This document shows, one piece after another, positions 37,164 to 50,200 of a stretch of DNA of 64,000 nucleotides. The DNA comes from Phocoena phocoena (taxonomy: Eukaryota; Chordata; Mammalia; Artiodactyla; Phocoenidae), in contig NC_089236.1 of NCBI RefSeq assembly GCF_963924675.1, positions 59,977,306 through 60,041,305 on the forward strand, in the 5' to 3' direction. How positions within the stretch are numbered: position 1 is the stretch's first letter; every line of letters starts with the position of its first letter. The notes beneath the pieces were generated by a model. It did not search any database. It was not told the DNA's origin and worked only from the letters and a program-made list of their open reading frames with translations. Both the position numbers and the translations under genes were made by a program.

Positions 37164-40100
37164 GTAAAGTTCATAGTGCATGTTTTTCTTTAAATTACTG
37201 AACTCGGCCCTCGCTAAAGTCCCCTGAAGGTATACAAATACACATAATATTTTTCCTTTATGTTTTTCTTTTTGATTGATATTTAGGTAGCAAATATTAA
37301 AATATACAGTTATGAACTAGCACTTGTTAAAGTATAAATTAAATTTGGTCTCACACAAACAGTATCCCTCAATTTTATAATTATCTCCAAATTTTTAAAG
37401 CTAGTGAATAGTATATTTACATAAGTGGTTCCAAATGTGAACATTCAGATCCAGAAATTACTCATATTACTCAGAGAATATTTAAAACCATTCACCATAC
37501 TGCCATTTAAACTCATTCAATCAGAACAATGATGTTTTGTTACCCAGTTACGATTAAAAAGCCCAAGTCTCAGGTGAAAATTAAGTATTTCATTAGAAAA
37601 TTTAACAGGAAAAAAATATAAGTGATAAATATTAAGTATTTGGATTCTAAATGTAAAATATCTTCTCCGAAGCTAACGAAGTTGTATATATAAAAAAAAT
37701 CATTACATTGGGTGTTTGTGTAAAATTATATATTTTATAAATTCGCTTGTTTCATATGCTTACAAAATCTTTTTACTTTCAACAATGAACTCTGTCTTCA
37801 TTTAAGAAATTTTATCTGATTGAGGATTTCTTTTCTTTTGCATAGGATGTCATCTTATTGTCCTATTATGGCTTTGGCCTACACCTTCATTTAAAAGCTC
37901 TGTGCCCATTTTTAAACGTATTGAAAATGGTCTCTATTATTATGTTTAATTCTTGCAACTCAAATCGTTTCCTCCTTCCCCCTCAAAAATTGAAAAGAAG
38001 TTGGTATATTTCTCCCATTTGTTAACTTAACATGAATTTTGAAGTCAAATTAAAGATTATCCCAAATCATTCCAAATATAGCAATCCAAGTGCTGTGTAA
38101 GCACGACAATGTGAGTGTGAGGATGTGGATATTAAACTGTCACTACGGACCTGTCCCTCATTAATAATCATCTTAAATACACAGCAGCTAAATATAAAGG
38201 TGAAAACATCTTTGAATGTTCACATACTTAACTTGCACACTTTGATTAACCGGGTAGTGCATATAGTTTACAAAATGCCACTATTGTGTGCTTATAAACA
38301 CTAAAGCAATACTCACCAAGTGGTGACCCACAGGCAAAAACCTGGAAAATCTGTTTCATTTGATCAGAACAATTTTATTTCCATTTAAAAGAAATAAATT
38401 TGAATTTGAATGCCTTTAGGCTAGATAAGCACCCACCATATTACCTTAACCTAGCAGCTTCATATAATTCCATATTATCTGCTGGACCACGAGATAATTT
38501 GAACTTTCAACCATGTTTAAATAAAATTTTTTCCTCCAATATTAAAATTTATGTATCACAATCATGAATTCTCAGGCATTGTTCTCTAGGAGCTCAGAGT
38601 TATTAATTCTTTATATATAACATATGAAGTAGCAGATTCTATGTAGGTTTATATTATAAAGAAATCAAGATTAAATAAAGGAAAAACTAAAAATGAATAA
38701 CTTTACAACCAGAAGGGACTGTTTTACTGTATGTGAATGCTCTATTAAAAATGTAAATGTAAGTGTTAAAGATTTACAGTGACTTGGAGTCTCCAAGAGC
38801 TACTTTTGTAAACTGTCCTGACCCTCGCAGGCCCCTAGACGTTCTAAGGGAAGCAGCAGTAGTAACTAAAAAGTATGTTCTTCCAGAGGGAATATTTTAA
38901 TTGCAGTTCACAACAAAAGCTTTTCCCCAAATTTCTAACTGCTCATGTACTTGAAAACACTGCAAAAGGTCAATTCAGTAAAAATATGTCAGCATCAAAT
39001 ATTATGAGAATCACTTCCAGGATGGAAAATAAAGCTTAGAAAAATCTGATCCAATAGATTTAGGACCAAAAAAAAATTGTAAAGGGGAAGACAGAATTGC
39101 CAAGGCTATTTTTCAGTATGTTAGAACAAAATAATGAGTAGAGGAAAGATATTTTCGGTATTTCTGACTGTGCTAGTGATAAGTTGTTTGTAAATTGGTG
39201 TATAACTACAGGAAGTAAGAGCAAATGTGATGAGATTCCCAAACTCTCCAAATCTGTTTGTTTTCTTTGAAGATTTATGTTCATTTTTTGAGACTAAACT
39301 CTGACATATTTTGTAAAGAAATTTTGGATTTCTTCTCTTTAAATTATTTTTCTAACAAAATGTGAATTAGCTTTGCTACACAAATATACTGTCAGTTGGA
39401 TTTTTATTTTTACTGTTGATTTGGTTTATCAGTCATGTAATCTTAACGTTTTCCTTCATTGAAAGCTAATTAGCTGTGCCTGAAATAACAAAATAATAGT
39501 TGCATATTATTTGCTGTTGTTTTATACCAAATGGTAGCCGCTGGCAACAAGGCAGAAGATGATTCTAAAATTCCAAATTATGTTCCTTTTCCCATTGCAG
39601 ATGGTGTGTCCTTTGGCAACTTTCTTTGTGTCTCTGCCTATTTTCGATTTGTAAAAATTAATACAATGCACTTGGTTTATGAAGAACTCAAAAAATTTAG
39701 ATCTCCATTTTCTCTGCTGGGTGTATGTAAACTGTGGTTCTTTCTGAATTTAACAACATGTAATTATCATTGCTGTTTATACTATATATCTATGAAAGTT
39801 ATGATCATATCTTTCAGATGAAAACTTTTTTCTCTCTCTCTTTATATATATGTATGTGTATATATTAGTTTGAAATGTATTTTTCAGTTTCTCCATTAAG
39901 TTTCTTTGTTTACAAAATTGCATAGTCACTTGTAGATACTTTACAGTAAATTTAAAAGTACATCTTCTTTGAAAAGGAAAGAACTTAGTGTAGTCTTATT
40001 GACTTTATTACATATTCTTACTCTTTGAAATAATATTGAACTTTCAGTATATTTCAAAAAATATATGATCAGTATTTATTTCTCAAAAAATTGAATGCTG

Positions 40101-43100
40101 TTTCTAAATTGCAATTTTATTATATTTGCTTATTTTGTGTGCATTTAACACATTTTGAAATTATGTGTGAGGTAATTTCCATTAGTTTGGTTTTAATTCA
40201 AACATTCTTGGGTATACTTATTTTTTATTAGATAAGATTCCATATCATACAACGATGTATCAATAATCTGTACCATATATAATATTTAAGGTTCCTTCGT
40301 TTATTTTTTTTGCAGAGTTAACTGTAAAAGGTAGAATAAATATGTGATATATCATTCATCATTTTTATATTCTAAATTTAGCAACTGCTCTCCTACATAA
40401 TGATTAATAGTATAGATAGTACTGATTTCTTTTTTCTGCTCTGGTATAAATTTAGTTGTTAATCCAATAATGAAATTACTTCCATTCTCAATATTTTCAA
40501 ATATCATTACAATTGCTATTTACTAGTTTCAGTGACAATCTAAGTTCCTCCTCAGATGCTTAAAGGAATCTTTATAGATTGGTATAAACAGAGAGCTCTA
40601 ATGGTTAGAATTAAAATGGTAGCAATGACAAATCAACAATACACATAATAATAAATCATTACCTTCTCTATAAAGAAGAGAACAGAAACTCAAGTACATT
40701 AAAATAACGTCCTGAAAGATATTGGAAGTGTAGCAAGCTGACATTCACACCTAATAAAAAGATCTTACTAATATCATCTTGCAGTATTTATATTGTTCTA
40801 TATAAATATTATGTTTCTATTCAGTGGAACAGAGAATATATTAATCCAGAATTAATCCATTATTTTTCTCTCTAACTTACCAAAATTCATCTAAATAAAG
40901 GTAGAGTAGGAAAAAGAGATATTTGAGATAATGGCTATATCTGTCGCCAGATCATAGAACGATACCTCGCAATTAGTAGGCACTCCCCAAATGAACTAAC
41001 TGATACATATTTATAGATGTCTACAGACTAAGGTGAATTCGTGAATACTATAAAGATCCTAAGCTGTCTATCACAACATCATTTACCTTGCCATAAACTT
41101 CAGGGATGGCTAAAATATCAATTAGGATATTAGGTGACTGTTTAGTACCTTGGCATGCAAATCTATATTAGGGAACCACTGGGGATGCTACTAGTGAATT
41201 TTAAATATATTTATAATAAACACGGGAAATACTTTCCAAATGGCTCCACTTTTAGTCCACTTTTCTAAAACATGTTCAGATATTTAAATAAAAATGGAAA
41301 TGAGACTTGAGCACTAAGACATAAAACTTATCCCAAATTTGAATTTTATTAGTTTTGTTTTGCTGGTATAACTGGCTAACTTTTTTAAATAATTAAGGAA
41401 AGTAAGGATTGATGTTCTGTCTTACATTACTGTTCAGAGTCTGCCTTAATCGAGATACTGGTGAAATTTTCAGGCATTTCACAGATATGCTTCTGGTGTT
41501 TTAGCCTGGTGAGGTGTTTATCTATTTAGAAAGCTTTTCTGAGCACTATGTGCTTTCCTCTGGGTGTGAGAAAATCGGTTCATCCTTTTAATGAGAATGT
41601 TACCTCCAGGGAAAAAGTAATCCAGAAGGAATAATACATTCCTCAGGGCAGCTTCCTACACAGGGACACGCTTTACTCTAGGGCTCACTGCATGTATATT
41701 TCAGTGGGAGAATTTTAATATTTTAAAATATCATTGCATTTAGTCATAAGGCACCATGACTATAGGATACAGTATTTTTTTGAATATATATTGACATATT
41801 TTTCTAAGGTTTTTTATACGTCAATTATAATTTAGGAAATGTTATATATTCTTAAAAATTTACATCTTCATATTTGAAGTACAATAAAATAGATCATTAT
41901 TAATATGTTCTTTACATATTTTGTTAAACATAGAGACAGAGAATAACAGGCTTAAATGAAATGGCTTTAGAATTGCACTTATGGATCCCAAATAGCACAA
42001 TTTTAGAAGTCTTTAAGCTGTTTCGATACCAAAATATAAACTCTTTCTCTCCAAACAAACTTACCTCATTTTAACCTTGAACATTTGGGTGATGAAGTAT
42101 TTACTTCTTGCGGTCACTTAGAATATTTTGGAGAGTTCATGAGTTGAGAATGTGAAGCTGTTTGACTTTATAGCCATGTGTTTTAATACTTCATCATCAT
42201 ATGTAACATTAATATATTTCAAAATTCCCTTCAGTCACTACTTGTGCCCATTAAAGAATATTGGAATACAGCTACATAACTCTATGGATTTTAAATACTT
42301 AGCTATTTTTTCTTTTAAAAACATTTATAATTTTCTTTCCAAATTAAGAACCAATTAGATATTAAACATATAATATTAAAACATTGATATGTTAATATTG
42401 TGCTTTTGTTTGTAAAAGACTCACTCTCATAGCCAACAACTATAGTAAATAAATATTTGATTCATAAGATATAGCAACTATCAAAATATTTCAATGGAAA
42501 TCTGATGGTAAATAAGAAAAATGCGCTTCATTTTAAGAATACTAGCCTAATGTGGAATAATGAGGAATAACACTCAAAAAAGCACCTTTTTAAAATATCT
42601 AACATAATCAAGGTGAAAGTTAGATTTTTTAGGGGGGAAAGATCTTTTCCTCCTGCTATTTTCTCTTATTTCTTACTACCAAATCAGTTTCCTGTTATTA
42701 ATATTCATTAACAATTGCTTAATTTGAACTGCTATTTATGATTTAAAGATGATATCACTATTTGTTACTTAAAATAAACATAATTGGTTGACTTATTCAT
42801 AAATAAATTTGATGTGGCTATTTGTGCATTCAAATAACGTTTAAACTAGACTAATTAAGATCAGTTGTTTTTAAAATGAATTTCATTAAAACCTATTATA
42901 CATCTTGGATATTAAAGCCATTTTATCATATGCTAGAACATATTAAATACTTTTAAAGAGAAAAAATTAATGGATATTCAATAATTTGAATCTCTTTTTA
43001 AACACGAACTGTGATTCTATGAACATTACTGAGATACAGATTTCTGTTTACCTATTGACTGTGGGTATTCATATGCATGACATAAATACTCTCTTAATTG

Positions 43101-46100
43101 TCTGAATTACACTTTTGTTTGTTGAACTGGAAAAAAAAAGACATAACATCTAGACAACTAAGTAAGAAAATTTAAGGTCTTCATATTGATAAAATGTATC
43201 ATAATATATCATATATTATGCATATTTTGTAAATAACTTGAAAAGATACAATCATATGTATTGGCAGAAATTAAATACCTGTATTAAAGTTAAACACTGT
43301 AGATATTTTATTCAAATTTTATAAGGTTAAATTTCTATTTGCAAATATTTTTAAAATAAAATTACATTAAAAGTTAGTGTATTAAATGTGGTATGAATAA
43401 TATTAAAAGCAACATTACTTACAATGCCAGAGAATGAAGATAAGCATTGTTTAATTATTCGAAAATAGTTGGAAAAAATATGTTTATGTGGGAAATTAGG
43501 CAAATAACCGAAGTCTGATCTCTAGGTATTTTGCATGGTGATTCAATTAGTAGTGTGTATTTTCACATACTTTTTGTATTCGTTTATTTTAATTAATTCC
43601 AATGTCTCACATACATGCTAAAGATAACCCCTTTAAAAATGTTATTTCAAAATCACAAAAAAAGATATTAAACAATTATTTATGCATACTCTGCATCACA
43701 GCTGTGACAAGCCTATAAATATCACAATGGGAGGAGCAATGTTTGATTTAATTTTGCTCCCAACTTATTTTACTTACTACTCATAAAGATTCCTTTCTAT
43801 TTGAAAATTATTATGTGAAACAGGAAATTTCCCATGCAGTTGGAATGGGGGCTACAATGAAACAAAAGAAAATAAGAATGTCATTACGATAAAATGAAGA
43901 AAATTTTTAGAAAATAAACCTTAAATTAGTTTTTAAAAGTTCTGAATTTAGTATCTATCAGATAGTAAATAAATGCATACATAAATATGATAATCACATA
44001 AGAATTTTGGATAAATAATTCTAAACTAACTCTTAATCTCACTACATCATAATCTGTTGTAACATTGCTATTAGATTCATATTCAAAATGTTAGAGATAT
44101 TGGATTGCATTCTACTTAATGTGTTTTTCTTCAAAAGAATCATGTTGCTGTAGCTGCTGCTATGTTTTCCCCTTAGAATCAATTCTGTAATTGAAATCCT
44201 ATGTAGGTGTATCATCTGGACCTCTTGTTGCACTGGATCTATTGGTGCTATGAAGAAAGTCTCCATAAAATAAATAAATGTCGTTTCTTATACCAAATAC
44301 TTATTCAGTCATGAACTCTAAATATATCTATATTCTTATAATTGGGTAGCACCACCGCTTTAGCACTGGAATGGCACTATGTATTAACTAAAATTTGGGG
44401 TTTGGGGTCTCATGTTTTCCTCTTTAATTTTTTAATTTCCCAGTGGATATAGAAACTTGATGCAAAAGTTCCTATGAAAGTTCCTATGAATTATTCACAT
44501 GAACCAGATTCGTGCTTTTACATCATTATTAGACTACATTTCATGGTATGTTATTATGGTTTCTATTGTTTAAATTGAATGTGATTCATGGATCTTTAAA
44601 ATATTTATTCCTGTGTCACAATTACCCTATTTCTTTCATACACGGTATATAAAATAATATTTTTTGTCTGATAATTTTTTGTAATGCAATGAGCCAGCTA
44701 GAGTTGGTAACTATATCAAACAGAGTGCAAGGATATGGCATCTGTCCATATAGGGAAATCAAAGGTATTTTAAAGTGATTATTGATCTTTTTACATGTTG
44801 ACAATATTCAATTCAGTGAAATGCCATATCCTTGATTATTTTTTCATAGTTGATTTATCAATCTATTACTTTGAGTTTTGAAAATATTTTATTGTTCTAG
44901 TTGTTCATAACTTTAGGAATTCACTCAGTCTGCTTGGACTTAACCTGGGGAAACTGTGAAGTAGATAAATTATACTTCCTTTCAGACATGTTCTCTGTTT
45001 TTGGCTTTCCTTTTAACCTGCAGTTCACCAAAAAGTTACAATCATTTCGCTTCCAATTTATTCTTTCTAAAGTGTTAGTTTGTTCACGGCTTTGTGCTTC
45101 ATGAGAGTGATATGATGAAGGTGCCTTAAAATCAGGATTTCAAGGCTATTAAACATACCTCTACCTACAGAACCGCAAGTTCTGTGACAACAGTGAGAGT
45201 AGGAGATGTGGGACAGGAAACTAAACTCAGCACCAAAGATAGAAACTATGCAGATTAGGCCACTCCTCTTATGGGGGCCAAGCCTGCCAATCATGCAGAA
45301 AATGTAGCCACCTCAGAGTAACTAAACTGCCTTTTTGTCGTTTATATTTTCCATATTGGGTTAAAAAAACCAGAAAAGAAATTCAGTGTGTGTTACAGAT
45401 GAGACTTAATCAAAAAACTATATTTTAATCGTCAAATCTAACTATTTCTAACTATTACATGTCAATGCCTTTTAAGAAAACTTTGTTTTAAACTGCATTT
45501 GCCACAGTTTTCATAAGGGATATAAATGGAAAAGATGGAGTGCATTTACAACAGTTATTAGTTTTCCCATAGATGCAACTAAATTTATTCTGATGTTAGT
45601 CTACAGTTTTAAAAATTGTCAAAGAAAATATACATAGTTTTTTTTGCATTATCTGGCTGATACAGCAATTTATGTATATTTACTTAATAAATTACAAACG
45701 GGTGAAATTATGGCTTGGTACTATACTATTGAGTTATAGTTTATTTACTACTACAATGAGATCTTTTATTTCTACCTCCACAAATAATGCAATTTCATGA
45801 ATAAGTAATTCTTTCCTTTAAAACTTTCATTTTAATTCTAATTTAAATAGCTTCTTAAATAAAAACATAACTCTTCAATAGTAATATGATTCTGTAATTT
45901 GAAATTTCTTGAATAAAACAGAAAGATACTGTACTTACCCTTTTTAAGTGTAATCTAGACTACAAAAATGCTTTTAGTCTTACAATTGGAATTATTAAAA
46001 AGAAAACTCAAACACAGGGCATTAAATAGCTTTCATATAAGGTAATCTAACAAGTATGATAAAATAATTAAGTACTCATATTTTCAATATTTCAAGATCA

Positions 46101-47242
46101 TTAGCATCTTTAACTTAAGCAATTTTAAACTGGTGTCATAAACTTACCTTTTGTGACTGCAAACATAGGAGAACTGAAGAAGCAAATGATCTTTTCTTAT
46201 AACATGTTATGATATGTGTGTACATGTTTGTGTTACGCGAGTTTTACAGGAGGGGGTTGCTTGTTTCTTTTTTTACATTTTGCAAGCCATCATGAATATT
46301 TTTATCATAAGCTTCACACACAAGAGCCTGCTGAAGATTTGAAGGAAGGGCCAGCACAATCTCCACAATCCTTGTGTCCCATCACTCACCAGCAGAAAAT
46401 GATGCCAAGAAGACTTGTGGGCTATACTCTCCATTGGTCATAGTCTCAAGACACGGTGGGGGCTTACTAATGTGCAGTGGCTACACCTTGTTAACTGCAT
46501 ACATGTTTGTTATCTGATTACAGGAATGGTAAACAGGATGTTAGCAATAGCCGCTCATCTTCAAATTTCACTGTCAAACATATCAATATTTCAAAAGATA
46601 GTTTTGATCCAGGAAACTGTTAATAAGATTTTGAGTAAATGTAGCCAATGCACATCTGGCTTAAACAGAATTTTTTTTAATCTTTCCATTTTTATCCTTT
46701 TTACAAAAAGTGTAAAACTGGTTGCACGCAACTGAGATGAAACAAAAGAGCAAAGCCATGTGAAATGTTGACCTCTTACTGTGAATTAGTCTCCCTTTTC
46801 TGTTTGTTTTGCCTTGTTTCTTATAATATATATTTAGTGTGTCACAGCAGGATTATTTTTGACAACTTTTCTTGGAATGGTTATTATTTGCATACTTCTC
46901 ATTTTTTCTGTTACTTACCTAAAAAATGTTTGAAGTATTGAAGTATCACAATATTCCTTATTATACTGAATTCCAGATCATTTGTTTTACTTTATACCAA
47001 TTATATTATTGTGGATAATGATTGTCTACAAAATATAGCTCTTTTTTTTCCTGTTTTGCATTTCAGTGCCCTACTTGCTATGTAATATTTTAGTTTTCCT
47101 TTTCCTTGATATTTTGCTTAATGTAGAGTTCATTTTTATCACAAGATTTACGTGACGTTCTGAAAGTCCTTGGTAAGTTAAAAAATGGAAAAGTCATTTT
47201 TTGGAACCACGAATTTGTTCTAAAAAATTATACTCTCTTTTA

Positions 47243-47244
<2 letters not shown>
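37164..47244. other. About 10 kb of AT-rich gene desert
   Basis: No gene, no young SINE and no L1 that I can name. Small frames such as 39531-39821 and 42152-42358 lack domains. The block 38040-38470 is less AT-rich, repeat-free and rich in TAAT-type motifs. A 13-bp tandem duplication (aagttcctatgaa) lies near 44466-44491. Confidence 0.5.
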
Positions 47245-47281
<37 letters not shown>

Positions 47282-47294
47282 GTGTGTGTGTGTG
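47245..47294. repeat. (TG)n microsatellite
   Basis: About 25 TG units have one interruption (gc at about 47277). This is a typical polymorphic mammalian dinucleotide repeat. Confidence 0.97.
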
Positions 47295-50200
47295 AAAAAC
47301 TAAATCTTGAAGATTGAGGAAGTTTATTCTTCATTTAATTTTGTTGCTTTGAGTACTCCTGAAGCCTGAAAAAAAATACTTAGGAAAATAATATGAAAGA
47401 TATCGTGTACAAGTGAAAGCTGCAATATATATTATGCAAGAATAATACATATTGTGTGTGTTTTCCCTGGGTCCTTTTCTGCTATTTTATTCCCCTAACC
47501 TCCTAAATTTTGTTAAGTCTGAATTACAAGTGGCTATCCATTTGGATAAGTGATTTTTAAAACTATACTGAACTGTGGACCACTTAAGATTCTACACCTG
47601 GACAATTTCAATAACCCTGAGTCACTCAAAGATCTTACTTTGGAATAGCCACCTAAGACGAGTCATCAGAGTTTCTTGCCCCAAGCGTTTTCCTTGCTGC
47701 TGCGTTTGAAATCTCCTCCCCTCACTCTCCATTCTCAAGAATGCGGTCTAGGATTCTTCTCTCACCTCTTACACAATCACAGACTACCTGGGCTGCTACA
47801 AGGTGGAGCCACTGGTGGTAAAGTGGAGTTAGAAAAACAGGAAAGTAAAGACAAAGAGCTGGAGAAGGGAGCTCCTTCTGTCACTGTTTTCAGCAGCCCC
47901 AGGACAGTTCATGCCAGGAACTTCCCAGTGCCTGCTGCATTTCTCCACTCACACTTCCCAGAAAGTGCCCTGAGTGTGAGTGCAAACCTCTGGACCTATT
48001 TCTGTGATGATATTTCTTTGATATTTCCTTCTGACATGTAGATGGTTTTCCTTTGTCTGTCTGTTTGTTTGTTTGTAGCCCATGCATTAGGAACATGTTT
48101 TGTATGCATGAGTGTGTGTGTTTTGTTTGTTTCCACTACTCCCCATATATGTACAAAAAGAGACTGGCAGGTGAAGAAGAAAAGTTAACTATTTAACCCT
48201 ATCTCTGTTTTCTTAACACTACCAACAGTAGTAGATAGCTAAGCAGATAGGCAGAGAAACAGATAAATGGACCATGCATTTGTTTTGGGTAGGGGAGACA
48301 CTGTGTGCTTGTTGCTCTATTCTATTATTTGATGGATTAGGGAGGAAAGAAATCCTGATTAGAAGTAAGGAGTTGTGGCAGGGGGAAGCATTAGTAAAAA
48401 GAAAAAATTGGAGTGAATATTAGTTGGTCTAAGATGTGTTGTCTTCAGGTACCTCATTTTATTCTCTGCTCCCTGGAGCTGCTGGTCTAACCCTAGTCCC
48501 TGAGCTGAGCGGCGATCTCCAGGACTTTGATCTCTTTTCCTCAGTGGCATTCAGTCTTACCTACCTTGGATTCCTTCTGCAGGCCTTGAAAGGCATAATA
48601 ACTTTCTTAGAATTGGTAAAGACCCCTGTGCCTTTACATTTGGAGAAGGCAGAGCTTAATAATCTGTCATTTGATTGGAAATATGTGCCTGGTAACTTAG
48701 ATCTTTGAATTATTTTTAATATTGTCATATATGGTTCTCTGTAATATCTACACAGGGTAATAAATACTTAAGGGGCATTATTGATTAGATCATTTTGTTG
48801 ACAATTATAAAAGTATGTTTTTATTGTTTGATTCATATGAGAAAAAATCAAAAAGGGACTATGGATGATAATGTTTTAAAATAACCCATTTGTAAATTCA
48901 TTTTTGTGTATTTCTTAACCAAGTCACAAGTTTTTATTTAATCCAAATTTATTTGTTAGTGACAGAAATGTATATGTGCATGTAGAATTAAAATTGATAA
49001 TACTTTTCATTTGAAATGCTGAGGTTTTGGAAAAAAATCATTGGTGACCCAGTAAAGTAAGTGATATATTTAAGAATGTACATCCTTGAAGATACTCTGT
49101 CATTGTAAAAGGGCATGGCCACAGCATTTTATGCAGTTATATGTAGATTCCAACAGAGAGATTTGGACACTTGCAATAGGTATCTTTACTTTTTTTAAAG
49201 CACACTGTGAACAACTTGTGTGAATTCTTTTTCTGTTCAGACTAATACATTTAAATCTAAAGAATACTATGTCTCTGAGAATGGCTTTTTAAAATACTGA
49301 TTTCATTTTAAAATGAAGGCTAGATTATTAAGCATTCATTACAACAAGCCTCTACCTCATCAGTTCTTAAGAAACCGCAGTGGCCTCGGACAGTTCTGGT
49401 TCGGGAACATTAACTTCATTTGGACTTCTTACTATCTAATGACAGCCAAGTCACGAAAAAGGCAACTCGCCTTAATAACTAAGCTGGCTTGTGAATGGCT
49501 TTCTAAATAATTATTTAATAATACCATGAAATTATATTATTTCGATCATGTCAATGAGTCAGAGAATTTCTATATGAACATTTTTCAGCCTGATTTGGAG
49601 CAGAATGTTTATTCCTGTGAGATGACAGCAGCAGACAGATTTTACTGACAAGAACGAATAGCTGCATTTGTGAAAAATCACTGTGTGAAGACCATAAGGC
49701 AATGAGAATAAGTGGCAGATAGTGAAATGCCTTCTGAGAATGAGAAGACAGCCACCAAACGGCAGAAAACCACGTAAAGCAATATACCATATGTGTGACA
49801 AGTCAGGTGACTGTCATTCTGACCACTTTCAGAAGAAGCTGCAAGATAATGCAACTCTAAGGTATGTTATATTTAATGTTTAACATTTTCTCTTATTGCT
49901 AAAGTATGCAGGTCTGCATATTCAGCTGGGAGGTGAGGTCAGTAAAGTAACCAGGCACATTACATTTGTGACTTCTTGACAGCTGACAGTAGTCCTTGTT
50001 GGAAACTGGCCAGGTTTGATTGACCTTTAATATAGTGGCCAGATTTTATATTCTTTTTTTTTTAAATAAGCAAATGAATGTACAAGTCTTGTCTTATTAG
50101 TTTAATACTCATTCATGGACAATCAAGGAAACTCTTCACAGGCAATGCTTATTTAAAAATGCTGAAATAGAACTAGTCATCACTCTAAATACACTAGCTA

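Noticed and set aside
39531..39821. 96-codon frame starting MVAAGNKAEDD
   Set aside because: No match to a family I know, AT-rich composition in its second half, and no exon structure. Probably chance or a very decayed fragment.
47676..48041. 121-codon frame in a slightly GC-richer patch
   Set aside because: No recognisable domain, no splice or promoter context, and an overlapping antisense frame of similar quality.
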